NCBI GenBank assembly: GCA_036271315.1
Contig: DATBAV010000032.1
Span: forward strand, 62,001-126,000
Direction of reading: 5' to 3'
DNA from: VRUE01 sp036271315
GTDB taxonomy: Bacteria; Actinomycetota; Thermoleophilia; Solirubrobacterales; 70-9
DNA: 64,000 bases
This document shows positions 51,915 through 60,437 of this stretch, in pieces (positions within the stretch are counted from its first letter, which is position 1; the number at the start of each line of letters is the position of its first letter). The position numbers and the translations under genes were made by a program. The notes below the pieces were generated by a model. It did not search any database. It saw only the letters and a list, made by a program, of their open reading frames with translations, and was not told where the DNA came from.

Positions 51915-51953
51915 AAGCTACTTGACAAGTCATCGACTGTCAAGTGACTTGAC
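51915..51953 (-). promoter_or_regulatory. Promoter with CTTGACA inverted repeats
   Basis: On the minus strand TTGACA (51938-51943) and TAGCTT (51915-51920) are 17 bases apart, about 100 bases before the TPR gene. The -35 box sits in an inverted repeat (CTTGACAAGTC facing GACTGTCAAG), and a third CTTGACA follows at about 51948. The layout suggests a repressor site over the promoter. Confidence 0.5.
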
Positions 51954-51971
51954 ATAGGGCGCTACGCTACT

Positions 51972-52232
51972 GCGCTTCCGGCCGACACTACGGAGATCGG
52001 AACCTGGTCTTCAACGCTTTCGGCGGCTCCGGAAAAACCGTTTTCGTGCCGCTCTCATTCCAATCCACTAAGGGGCATATGCCAGGCCGTCGGCTCCTCT
52101 TGGCAGTCTTTGCGTCTATGAAGAAGGCATGGGCGAAGAAGTCCTCGGCGCGACCTTCTAGAGCATCAGGAGAACCGGCAGTTCTGAACGGCGCGTTTGC
52201 CGTGACCGCTCCGAACCCAGCTGTAAATCGGG
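51972..52232 (+). pseudogene. Inverted, decayed partial copy of the collagen-like surface gene
   Basis: The plus strand here repeats pieces of the minus-strand gene at 52460-53587: the part encoding AFGGSGKTVFVPLSF, then (after a deletion) the part reading CCAGGCCGTCGGCTCCTCTT, then (after another deletion) FAVTAPNP. A one-base loss near 52010 and the two deletions put the pieces in different frames. No start or signal peptide remains. It is a dead duplicate in inverted orientation. Confidence 0.75.
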
Positions 52233-52340
52233 CATCGCGAGCAAAGGCGTTGTTGCGGGTGGGGCTGCTCGGCGACAACTACCGGTGAAAATCTCCAGGG
52301 CGGAACGGATAGATTCGGCTGCTGCGAAGGGGCCAGAAAG

Positions 52341-52374
52341 CCAACAGCGCCGGGGTCTCCCCCGGCGCTGTTGG
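52341..52374. terminator. Terminator hairpin of the collagen-like gene
   Basis: Perfect 15-bp stem starting CCAACAGCGCCGGGG with a TCTC loop. On the minus strand it is followed by CTTTCT, and it lies about 85 bases after the stop of the collagen-like gene. It probably ends that transcript, and possibly also blocks read-through from the pseudogene side. Confidence 0.65.
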
Positions 52375-52459
52375 TACTGCTACTTATTGGGTCTTGGTTA
52401 GATCAACGTCCCAAGGGGAGCCCAGAATCGGGCTTTCCTTGGTTAGTCAAATGACTCGT

Positions 52460-53587
52460 TTATTCAAACGTGTATTTATCGACCCCACTTGTGGGGCTCG
52501 GGTATTCACTGACGGTCACCGTTACGTCGACCGTGCCGGCGGCGTGAGCTGGGCTCGTGCAGGTCACTTCTGTCCCTGCCGAGTTCACCGCGCCGCAGGT
52601 TGCGGTTTCTGTGCCGAATTTAACTATTCCGCCCTGGAGGTTTTCACCGGTAATGGTCACCGATGTTCCCCCGGCAGCGGGGCCGTTGTGCGGCGATACC
52701 GATTTCACCAGTGGGTTCGGAGCGGTCACGGCAAACGTACCGTTTCCGGCCGCAGTTTCTTCTGTCAAATTGAAAACGATTAGAGCGCCAGCACGAGTTG
52801 CTCCTGCAGCACCCGCGGTTTCGGCAGCGCCTGTTCTACTGATGCTCTGGAAAGTCGCTCCAAAGGTTTCTTCGTTTGGGTTGCCTTCATAAACGCAAAG
52901 GCTGCCAAGAGGAGCCGACGGCCTGGCATTTGCACCTTCGCAGATGCTATTGAAACCAGGTTCCGTCTGATAATGCACGTTAGACGCCCCAAGGCCGCCG
53001 AACAACGGGCTTTCAGGTTTGGGTGTGAGTGGGATTGGGAACGAGAGCGGCACGAAAACGGTTTTTCCGGAGCCGCCGAAAGCGTTGAAAGACCAGGTTC
53101 CGGTCTCCGTGGCACCGGCCGGAAGCGCGTTGTTGGGCGTCCACGGTTCGCCTTTGACGCCTTGTAGGCCTCTTGCTCCATTGCATACTTCAGCTGCTGA
53201 GCTGGCGCCTTCTTTTTCAACGAGTGCGCCGCCCAGTTCGTTGCATTCTGGTTCGCCTTCGTCAATGGAGATTACATTCACGCCTGCGCCATTTTTGCCT
53301 GCTGCGCCTGCTGCACCGGGCGCGCCGTTGTCTCCCTTATCCCCCTTAGCGCCGGGGGAGCCCTGCGACCCAGGTGCTCCTTGCTTCCCCTGTGGGCCCC
53401 GGAGCTTCTTTGCTTCCTTCTTGATGATGGCTTTCACTTCCTTGACCTGCGAAGAAGTGAAAGCGCCCCCCGCTGCGTAAGCAGCGCCCGTGACAGCGAG
53501 AACTATCGCTATCACGGCAACCGCAATTCCTGGGCCGTTGGCGCCCAGACGTCTCTTCAAGCGCCCCAACGCATTGACGTTTCTCAT
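52460..53587 (-). CDS. Surface protein with collagen-like repeat and IPT/TIG domain
   Basis: 375 residues. A basic N-terminus and signal/anchor helix (GIAVAVIAIVLAVTGAAYAA) precede a short coiled segment and a Gly-x-y collagen-like stretch of about a dozen triplets (about 70-105, with GPQGKQGAPGSQGSPGAKG). A globular part with Cys residues follows, and the last 85 residues are an IPT/TIG immunoglobulin-like domain (KSVSPHNGPAAGGTSVTITG). It resembles exported trimeric filaments or coat proteins. GGGAGGAGAA precedes the start. Part of this gene is duplicated in reverse at 51972-52232. Confidence 0.82.
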   Translation of the reverse strand: MRNVNALGRLKRRLGANGPGIAVAVIAIVLAVTGAAYAAGGAFTSSQVKEVKAIIKKEAKKLRGPQGKQGAPGSQGSPGAKGDKGDNGAPGAAGAAGKNGAGVNVISIDEGEPECNELGGALVEKEGASSAAEVCNGARGLQGVKGEPWTPNNALPAGATETGTWSFNAFGGSGKTVFVPLSFPIPLTPKPESPLFGGLGASNVHYQTEPGFNSICEGANARPSAPLGSLCVYEGNPNEETFGATFQSISRTGAAETAGAAGATRAGALIVFNLTEETAAGNGTFAVTAPNPLVKSVSPHNGPAAGGTSVTITGENLQGGIVKFGTETATCGAVNSAGTEVTCTSPAHAAGTVDVTVTVSEYPSPTSGVDKYTFE

Positions 53588-53744
53588 TATGAATTCTCCT
53601 CCCTGGTTTATTCAGAGTCGTGATTCCAAGGATGGTCGTGGATGGGTGCCGGAGGCGCGATCCCCGCTCTAGCCGCAGCTGCGACATTCCCTCTCCCTAA
53701 TCCTCTTCTCAAAAAGATCCCTGGAATGCTTAGGAATTGTACTC

Positions 53745-53778
53745 CCAAGACCCGGGGCCGAAAGGCCCCGGGTCTTGG
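53745..53778. terminator. Hairpin after the secreted-protein gene
   Basis: Perfect 15-bp stem CCAAGACCCGGGGCC with a GAAA loop, about 30 bases after the stop of the gene at 53807. No clear T-run follows, so termination efficiency is uncertain. Confidence 0.55.
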
Positions 53779-53806
53779 AGATCTTACGTCCTTCGCGAAC
53801 TCTTGC

Positions 53807-54703
53807 TCAGGGATTTTCTTCGTCGTTAGTTTTCACCGCTGCGGCGGTTGTGGTGTTGACTTCGTTTTTCAGAATCGCCGTGTTGTGCCCCGCGGTAGCC
53901 GGGAGGCCTGCGGCGGCGTTGATGATCGGGTCGAGCACCAGTTCGACCAGGAAGCCACCACAGCCTGAGGCTCCCGGAGCCGCCCAAGCGTTGTCCACCA
54001 GGGAAGTTCCTTTGAGGACCGCGATACGACCTTCCTCGAGGAACGAAAGGGTGCCCGAGGTGCCAAAGATTTTGGTGTTTGGCGGGGGCGGGTTTGTTTC
54101 ACCCGAGGTAAGTTCCCATTTAATCGGTGAGCTGGACGAACCCACGTAACAGGAGCTGCCCAGGAATGGGTTTTCCAGACGGACCTTGACCGGAAGTTTC
54201 AGCGCTGGGCCTTCTTCGCCGATCAGGTTGGTTTCGTTGATCGTGATTTCAGAAGCGGGCCTTGCCAGTTCGAGGGTTGAATTAAGGCCGGTGAGGCCAT
54301 TTTCAAATGTCAGTTCACAGGCAAACCGCAGGAACGGTTCTTTGATTTCTTTGCAGTTCACCAGTCCCGCGAGACCACCCGGAACCGGCTGGGGAACTGG
54401 GGCTAGTGTCACGCCATTAGTGGCGGCGACGGCGTGAGCGGTGCCTTCCACTGGTTTGAGTACGCCGGCCTGCAGGGTCACCGGGTTGACGATCGGAACT
54501 TTCTTTGACCCGAGCACGACTTCGCCGGAACTTGTCACCGAGAAGAGACATCTTCTCACTTCGGCGCTTTTGTAGGGGCACTGGGCGAATTTGGTGTAAT
54601 TGCCAGTCAGTTTCGCTTGCGCCGTACCGGCAAGGCCGAAGACGGCGAGAGCTGCGATGAGGAGTGCCGCTATGGCTCTCCCCTTGCTCGATTGGATTCT
54701 CAT
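53807..54703 (-). CDS. Secreted protein, paralogue of the gene at 56226
   Basis: 298 residues with a cleavable signal peptide (AIAALLIAALAVFGLAGTAQA). The mature protein starts KLTGNYTKFAQCP and carries several Cys (CP, RRCLF, CKE, CEL, SCYV, GCGG). It is clearly homologous to the 294-residue product at 56226 along its whole length (TNLIGEEGPALKLPV, then LENPFLG; TNPPPPNTKIFGTSGTL; LEEGRIA). No known domain is recognised; many such proteins occur in Solirubrobacterales. AGGGAG precedes the start. Confidence 0.75.
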   Translation of the reverse strand: MRIQSSKGRAIAALLIAALAVFGLAGTAQAKLTGNYTKFAQCPYKSAEVRRCLFSVTSSGEVVLGSKKVPIVNPVTLQAGVLKPVEGTAHAVAATNGVTLAPVPQPVPGGLAGLVNCKEIKEPFLRFACELTFENGLTGLNSTLELARPASEITINETNLIGEEGPALKLPVKVRLENPFLGSSCYVGSSSSPIKWELTSGETNPPPPNTKIFGTSGTLSFLEEGRIAVLKGTSLVDNAWAAPGASGCGGFLVELVLDPIINAAAGLPATAGHNTAILKNEVNTTTAAAVKTNDEENP

Positions 54704-54758
54704 CTCTCCCTCATTCCTATGTTTGGTATTTGGGTACTGGGAAGAAGTCTTTTAGCGT

Positions 54759-55544
54759 CTAACCACGTTCATAGACAGTTGGAAGCAGACCGACGTTGCC
54801 GGAGACGGCGAGAATTTCTTTGCGCAATTCGCGCGGGTCAAAGCCCCTTTGCGGCGAGAGGCTCTGCGGCAGCGCGTAAAGCGCGAACATGTAGATTTCC
54901 CCGGCTCCCGGGGGGCAGATCGAGTAGCCCCTGTTACCAAAGCTGTTGGTACCCACCACCGCGCCCTTGGGAAGTCGGTCGGCTTCGATGCTCGCGAGGC
55001 TCGGGTCGATGCCGGCCACGGCCCAGTCAACGAAGAGTTTTTCTTCGACGGGCTGCACGTTCATCGCGAAGAGAGCCAGTTCGGCTGTCCCCGCGGGCAC
55101 TCCGCCCCAATGCAGGGCGGGCCAGCTGTCTTTGCCATCGCATGTATAGGTGGCGGCGAGGCGACCGGGGCTGCCCCCCGAAGCGACGATCGCGGGGCTT
55201 TCCAGACTCATGTCGGCGACGGTGGCATGAGCCACCTGTTCGGGGGTGGGAGCCTGCTCGGCGGGACCTTTTGGCACGACTACGTGCGAACCATGCTTTT
55301 TACCCGGCCCCGCGGCGCCGGCGACGTCGCCAGATTCAGAACCCCCGACAGCGGCGGAGGAAACCGGGCCGCTCCGTGAACCGGGAGTCGCCTTAACTCC
55401 GCCAGAGGATGCGGCTTGACTCGCGGTCGAGCTCGCCGCGTCGGGCGAGCTCGCCGTATCGCTCGCGCCGGTGGACTCGGAGGAGGAGCCTCCCCCACAC
55501 CCCGCCAGGGCGAGCGCTGCCGCCGCTGCGAGCGCCAGGACCAT
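54759..55544 (-). CDS. PEBP/YbhB-like lipoprotein
   Basis: 262 residues from the ATG at 55544, with lipobox LALAGC directly after a hydrophobic stretch; the frame extends to 55640 but overlaps the upstream gene. A long Ser/Ala/Gly linker (about 20-110) precedes a phosphatidylethanolamine-binding-protein-like domain: YTCDGKDSWPALHWGGVP, FVDWAVAGID, NSFGNRGYSICPPG and IYMFALYALPQSL. Bacterial YbhB/YbcL-type proteins have no settled ligand. This one would be anchored outside the membrane. Confidence 0.85.
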   Translation of the reverse strand: MVLALAAAAALALAGCGGGSSSESTGASDTASSPDAASSTASQAASSGGVKATPGSRSGPVSSAAVGGSESGDVAGAAGPGKKHGSHVVVPKGPAEQAPTPEQVAHATVADMSLESPAIVASGGSPGRLAATYTCDGKDSWPALHWGGVPAGTAELALFAMNVQPVEEKLFVDWAVAGIDPSLASIEADRLPKGAVVGTNSFGNRGYSICPPGAGEIYMFALYALPQSLSPQRGFDPRELRKEILAVSGNVGLLPTVYERG

Positions 55545-55573
55545 CCTGGCGCTCGCAGCCTTGACGGCGGACG

Positions 55574-56194
55574 CTAGGAAACGCTCAGCGCCTGTTCTCT
55601 GTGCCACTGGAATGCTTCGGTCGGGAAGAGACCGTTCCATTCGATTTTCTGGCTCAACGCCTTCAGTTCCGTTTTGGAAGCGCTGAGCGTGCTCGAGTTG
55701 AACGTGGCGGCTTCAGTCGTGTTATTGATCGAGCCGCCGGCAGAGCCGGTCACGGTGACCAGGATTTCTCCCAGCACACATTCTTCACCGCCATAGAGGA
55801 TGCCAACTTTGACACCTTCGATGATGATGTATGGGGTTGTGCTGACCGTGGTCAATTTGGACGTCCACGGCAGTTTTTCGGCCCCGATTTTTTCAACGGT
55901 GCACGCTTTGCTGTTGGTCGTGCAGTTGTAGAGGGGCAGTTCGGTGAGCGACCCTTTGCCGGTGCCCGCCGAGTTTTCGATTGTCAGTTTGTAGAGGAAA
56001 TCTTCACATTTTGTGGTCAGGCCCGGGATGGTCATCGAGCTTTCGATTGCACCACCGAGAACTACTTCGGTCCCTTCCAGCGATTTAGTTTCAAACTTCC
56101 ATGCCGGTGCCGCGCTCGCTGAAGTAGCGAACATTGCGCAAAGCACCGCCAGGGCCGCCAAAGCGGCGCCAATAGCTGGCTTCTTGGTTCTCAT
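55574..56194 (-). CDS. Secreted hypothetical protein
   Basis: 206 residues from the ATG at 56194 (AAGGAG eleven bases upstream). Signal peptide GAALAALAVLCAMFATSASA, then a beta-rich, Thr/Ser-rich mature part with four cysteines (TKCED, YNCTT, KACTV, EECVL). It is followed 29 bases later by the PEBP lipoprotein and preceded by the paralogous secreted protein. No family is recognised beyond the general Solirubrobacterales secreted type. Confidence 0.72.
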   Translation of the reverse strand: MRTKKPAIGAALAALAVLCAMFATSASAAPAWKFETKSLEGTEVVLGGAIESSMTIPGLTTKCEDFLYKLTIENSAGTGKGSLTELPLYNCTTNSKACTVEKIGAEKLPWTSKLTTVSTTPYIIIEGVKVGILYGGEECVLGEILVTVTGSAGGSINNTTEAATFNSSTLSASKTELKALSQKIEWNGLFPTEAFQWHREQALSVS

Positions 56195-56225
56195 CTTCTC
56201 ATCATCTCCTTGCGCAGTTCTCGGC

Positions 56226-57110
56226 TCAGGGGTTTTCTTCATTGTTGGTGCGGACGGCGGTGGCCGAGGCGGTGAAAATGGTGTTATTCAGAATCGCCGT
56301 GTTGTGGCCAGCCGTGGTCGAGCCGAGCTGAGCGTTGATGATTGGTGTGACGAGGAAGGAGAGAATCCCTCCGCAGCCGGTGGCTTTGGGGGCCGACCAG
56401 GCGTTGTCAACCAGTTTCACGCCTTTGACTTCGGCAATGCGGCCTTCCTCGAGGAAGGCGAGGGTGCCGGAGGAGCCAAAGATTTTGGTATTAGGCGCCG
56501 GCGGGTTTGTTTCGCCCGTGGACAGTTCCCATCTGATCGGCGAGCCCGAGGACCCGACGAAGCAGCTTTTGCCCAAGAAGGGGTTTTCCAGGTGGACCTG
56601 GACCGGCAGTTTCAGCGCTGGGCCTTCTTCGCCGATCAGGTTGGTTTCGTTGAGGGTGATTTCAGAGGCGGGCTTCGCCAGTTCGAGGGTGGCGTTGACG
56701 CCTGTCAGTTTGTTTTCAAAGAAGAATTTGATCAGTGCTTTGACCAGCGCCGGCTGGGATGCTTCGGGCACGATGCCGAGCAGACCCCCGGGAACGTTCT
56801 GGGGAACTTTGGAGAGCGTGATCCCGTTGGAGGCAGCGACGAAGGTCGCGGTCCCTGTGACCGGTTTGAGCGCGCCGCCCTGCAGCACGACTGGTTTTTC
56901 GATCGGCACTTTCTTTGCGCCGAGCACGACTTCCCCGGATTCGGTCGTTGCGTAGAGGCATCGTTTGACTTCGATGTTGGAGATCGGACACTGGGCGAAT
57001 TTGGTGTAGTTGCCCACGAGTTTCGCTTGGGCCGTGCCGGCCAGGCCCAGCGCGGCGAGGGCGACGGCAAGCAATGCTGTTGCCAGCGCCCTCCTTCTGT
57101 GCTTTTGCAT
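56226..57110 (-). CDS. Secreted protein, paralogue of the gene at 53807
   Basis: 294 residues: signal peptide ALATALLAVALAALGLAGTA, mature start KLVGNYTKFAQCPISN. Shares long identical stretches with the 53807 product (TNLIGEEGPALKLPV; GHNTAIL near the C-terminus) but has a different central segment. AGGAGC precedes the ATG. It stands 42 bases after the 1094-residue surface protein, so it is likely in the same transcript. Confidence 0.75.
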   Translation of the reverse strand: MQKHRRRALATALLAVALAALGLAGTAQAKLVGNYTKFAQCPISNIEVKRCLYATTESGEVVLGAKKVPIEKPVVLQGGALKPVTGTATFVAASNGITLSKVPQNVPGGLLGIVPEASQPALVKALIKFFFENKLTGVNATLELAKPASEITLNETNLIGEEGPALKLPVQVHLENPFLGKSCFVGSSGSPIRWELSTGETNPPAPNTKIFGSSGTLAFLEEGRIAEVKGVKLVDNAWSAPKATGCGGILSFLVTPIINAQLGSTTAGHNTAILNNTIFTASATAVRTNNEENP

Positions 57111-57152
57111 GATTTGATCGCTCCTATTTGGGTTGCTCGATGAACTGGGTTG

Positions 57153-60100
57153 TTACTTGCGAGGAAGCTTTTTCTTGGCGCTCTTGCCCTTGCACTGGGC
57201 CACCAGTTTGGGCTGGGAGTCGGAGACCTTGCCGCTTTGAGCGTCCAGCTTGAGGGTGGCGCGATGGACGCCCTTGCAGATGTTGGTCGAGTTCTGGAAG
57301 AGGCCCTTCTTGGCGCCCTGGGCGGTGACAATGACCTTGGAGAGCGGTGCGTCGGGAATCGATTCAAAGCGCACCCGCAAACCGCCGTTGACCGAGTCCA
57401 CCCGGCCCACCGCGTTGAAGGCGATCGGCTGGCTGGCTGGGCCGTGCAGAGCGAAGACCAGGTCGGGCAGCTTGTGGGAGGAGGAACGTAGGTAGGCCGG
57501 GCCTTCCAGTGGATAGTCAACGAGGGGGCTGCGGGCCACTACGTGCCCGTAAACCGAACCCGCCGGACACTGGCCTGCGGCAAATTGAACGCGGGTACAG
57601 ATCGTGCGGAAGTGGGCTTGGTCGATGAACTCCGATTTGGGGAAGGTGAAGGAGATCGCCGCGGTGTTGGCTTCCCCCGGCTTTGCGGTGAAGACGGCCC
57701 GGAGGCTGGGGTGCCCGCCGCGGTGGATCGGACCCTTGAGGCGGACGGAGAGCTTGGGTTTGTAGGGGAGGGATTTGCAGCCCCCGACCTGGAAGCGCTG
57801 AAAGAGCGGCGCCATCTGGCCGAGGGTCGAGGTGGCAGTACCACCGAAGGACTTTTCATCGCAAGAGGTCGGGTTGATGGTGAAGCTGGGACGATCGGCA
57901 CGCACCACCGCCGATCTCAGGTCGAGCGGCACGCCGTGCAGGATCGTCGGCAAAGGATCGGTCACGATCCGCCCCTGGCTGGTTTCGGGATCGAGGTAGA
58001 GCGCTGCTCTGACGACCACCGTGCCGAGATCGAAGGGACCAGCGATCGCGGGAGTGACGATCACCGTGCTCAGAGGGGCCCCTTTGTAGGGGCCTGCGAG
58101 GTAGACCTTGCCAGTCGTGCGGTAGGGAGTCGGCCCGGCGCCGGCGGCGGCGTCGAGCACACCGATCTGCGAAGAGGCCGGGCAGCTGGGGTCGGCTTGC
58201 TCGAGCGCTCCCTTTTCAGGTTCTTCGCGCGAGCGGGCTTTGGCGATGCCTGCTTCTGAGCACTCCCCCACCCCGGCTAGCTTGGCGAGCAGCCCCGTCG
58301 GCAGGGTGGCTTCGATCTTCGCCAGGCGCTGAGTACCGTCTTCGCGGGAGAGCTTGAAAAGGAGTGGGCTGTATTTGCCCGCGGACGGGAGTTCGGTCCC
58401 GGCTGTCAACTTCGGGGCGTTTGGCAATTGAGCCTCGGAGGTCGGACAGGGACCGCCGCCGGGCGCCGCGCTGGTCTGGAAGGAAGCTTCGCGGAAGGCA
58501 TTTTTGCCTTGGGGCGTGCTCCATGGGACCATTTCGGATTCAGCGGTGTAAGTGCCACAGGTCGGTGGCGTGATGAGGGCCCCCCGAGAGCCACCAAAGA
58601 TGTGGACTTTGACGTCTTCAAGCGGCAGCTCGGGGTTTTCCTTGAAGTAAGTGGTGATCTGGCCCGTCTGAGGATCCAGTTCTCCTTCGCCAGCGAGCTT
58701 GGCGACGATCCCAGTCTTTTCGTCTTCGATCACCAAATAGATGGCAACCAGGGAGCCAAAGGGGTTTTTGAGGGGATCCGCCAGGTAGACCGAGCCGTGC
58801 AGAGTTTCGAGCTTTGGTTTCCCGGTTTCGGGGTCGATCAGCACTTCGTGAGCTTCGTTCCTCGCGACCAACAGCGGCGAGGTAGCTTCGAAGGTGCCGA
58901 GCTTGGCCGCGTCGGGGCAACTCTGAGGGGTCTTGAAGAAGTGTGGGGAGCCTTCTTCTTGGCCCTTGAAGCCGATTTGGCTCTCCGAGCAAGCGGCGAG
59001 GCCGGAGGCCTGGGAGGGGTTCACCGTGAGCCCGGCGGGCAGCCTCAGCGAGAGGTCGCGCAGCGGCGCGCTCGCACGGGTCGCCGAGCCCTGGGTCTGT
59101 TTGAGCTCGACGTCAAGGCCCGTGGGAGAGTCTGTGAGATTAGTGGTGGGTCTGGCTTCGATCGTCGGGTCGAATTCAAGTTCCCCGCAACCCTGCGTCG
59201 AGACTGGGCTGCCAGCCAGGTCGGCACTCTCATAGGAGGTTTCGTATTGGTCGAAGGGCGGGCTCGGTTCCTCCCAGGTATCGGCAAATCCCTTAAAGAG
59301 CATCGGTTTACCCGGGCAATCGCTAGGCAGGGTCAGAAGTGGCACTTCGGAGCGCGGGTTGAGCTGACATTCGCCACCCGGGCAATTTTCGCCGCGGGCG
59401 CTGTCGTGAGCCTGGGCCGAGGGCGTGCCAAAGAGCTGGGCGAAGGCGCTGAAGATCGGCTGCTGGCCGAAGGCGATCACGTCGCGGGTGGAGGCCTCGA
59501 TGCCGTAATCCCCATCTGAGCGCACATTGGCGAGGATGTGGACGAAGACCCCGAATCCACCCACGTTGAAGGCAAGCTCGGCTGGTGAGCCAGGCGGGGG
59601 AACCATGTTGTAAAGAGGGGAGCTGTAGACATCGGGGTGACCGGCTTCCCCAATGATGCTTACGACAGTGATCAGGCCGACCTGCGAGGCGTCGGGGCAG
59701 GCTTCGGGATCGAGCGTCAGCTGCGCCTCGGTGCAGAGCACCGGGGTAGCCGCAGGGGAACCGACCAGGCCGCGCGGCAACTCAAACGAGAAGTCGCGCG
59801 GGTGCCCGTCATTGGTCAGCCCGTCGCCGGGATTCTTGGTCGGGAAGCCAAAGGAGACCTCCTGTTGATATGGGTGAGAGCCGGCCAAGAAGACGGGCGC
59901 GCCATCTTCGCCAGTGATCGGCGCGGAGAAACCCGGTAGGAAACCGAAGGGGACCGGTTCGCCCTGAACTGGGGTAGGCACCGTGGCTTTGGCTTCGCTG
60001 GCCCCGCCGCCCGTAACAGTCGCTTTTCCTTCCAGTATCGCTTCGGTTTCGCCGAGCGGAATTTCGGCCTGCACGTGCACCAAGATCAACCGCCCTGGTT

Positions 60101-60437
60101 TGAGCGCTTCGCTCGTTTCGCAGGTAAGCAACGGCGTCGCGGGCGTGCAGGTCGGTTTGGTCGTAGCGCCGGGTTGCTTCACTTCCGCCCCGTAGTTGGC
60201 GATTTTCCAGGCTTTGGGCAATTCGACTTCCAGCTTGCTCGTTCCACTCGTCGCTTTCGCGCCAACATTGGTGGCGATCAAGACGTATTCGGGCGTCGTG
60301 CCGGGAGCGAAGTTGGTCGGCTGGGCGGTCATTGAGAGCGCCCAAGCAGGCGCTGCGTCAGCGCTCGCCGCCGCCGGCGCCAGAGCGCCCAGAGCCACTA
60401 GGGCCATCGTCGCGAAAGCCACCTTGGCGCGCTTCAT
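57153..60437 (-). CDS. Very large secreted protein with repeated Ig-like (DUF11-type) regions
   Basis: 1094 residues. Signal peptide VAFATMALVALGALAPAAASA; the next 120 residues look like a DUF11/Ig-like domain (MTAQPTNFAPGTTPEYVLIA). Several beta-rich segments with AELAFNVGGFGVFVH, LRLPAGLTVNPSQASGLAAC, SRGALITPPTCGTYTAE and FTFPKSEFIDQAHFRT follow. Cysteines are spread through the chain. The C-terminus is strongly basic (CKGKSAKKKLPRK), a possible cell-wall contact. The start overlaps the stop of the next large gene (ATGA), so the two are coupled. Confidence 0.78.
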   Translation of the reverse strand: MKRAKVAFATMALVALGALAPAAASADAAPAWALSMTAQPTNFAPGTTPEYVLIATNVGAKATSGTSKLEVELPKAWKIANYGAEVKQPGATTKPTCTPATPLLTCETSEALKPGRLILVHVQAEIPLGETEAILEGKATVTGGGASEAKATVPTPVQGEPVPFGFLPGFSAPITGEDGAPVFLAGSHPYQQEVSFGFPTKNPGDGLTNDGHPRDFSFELPRGLVGSPAATPVLCTEAQLTLDPEACPDASQVGLITVVSIIGEAGHPDVYSSPLYNMVPPPGSPAELAFNVGGFGVFVHILANVRSDGDYGIEASTRDVIAFGQQPIFSAFAQLFGTPSAQAHDSARGENCPGGECQLNPRSEVPLLTLPSDCPGKPMLFKGFADTWEEPSPPFDQYETSYESADLAGSPVSTQGCGELEFDPTIEARPTTNLTDSPTGLDVELKQTQGSATRASAPLRDLSLRLPAGLTVNPSQASGLAACSESQIGFKGQEEGSPHFFKTPQSCPDAAKLGTFEATSPLLVARNEAHEVLIDPETGKPKLETLHGSVYLADPLKNPFGSLVAIYLVIEDEKTGIVAKLAGEGELDPQTGQITTYFKENPELPLEDVKVHIFGGSRGALITPPTCGTYTAESEMVPWSTPQGKNAFREASFQTSAAPGGGPCPTSEAQLPNAPKLTAGTELPSAGKYSPLLFKLSREDGTQRLAKIEATLPTGLLAKLAGVGECSEAGIAKARSREEPEKGALEQADPSCPASSQIGVLDAAAGAGPTPYRTTGKVYLAGPYKGAPLSTVIVTPAIAGPFDLGTVVVRAALYLDPETSQGRIVTDPLPTILHGVPLDLRSAVVRADRPSFTINPTSCDEKSFGGTATSTLGQMAPLFQRFQVGGCKSLPYKPKLSVRLKGPIHRGGHPSLRAVFTAKPGEANTAAISFTFPKSEFIDQAHFRTICTRVQFAAGQCPAGSVYGHVVARSPLVDYPLEGPAYLRSSSHKLPDLVFALHGPASQPIAFNAVGRVDSVNGGLRVRFESIPDAPLSKVIVTAQGAKKGLFQNSTNICKGVHRATLKLDAQSGKVSDSQPKLVAQCKGKSAKKKLPRK

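Noticed and set aside
52780..53265. 161-codon minus-strand frame inside the collagen-like gene
   Set aside because: It is a different-frame reading of that gene; its similarity to the frame at 52046 only reflects the DNA duplication.
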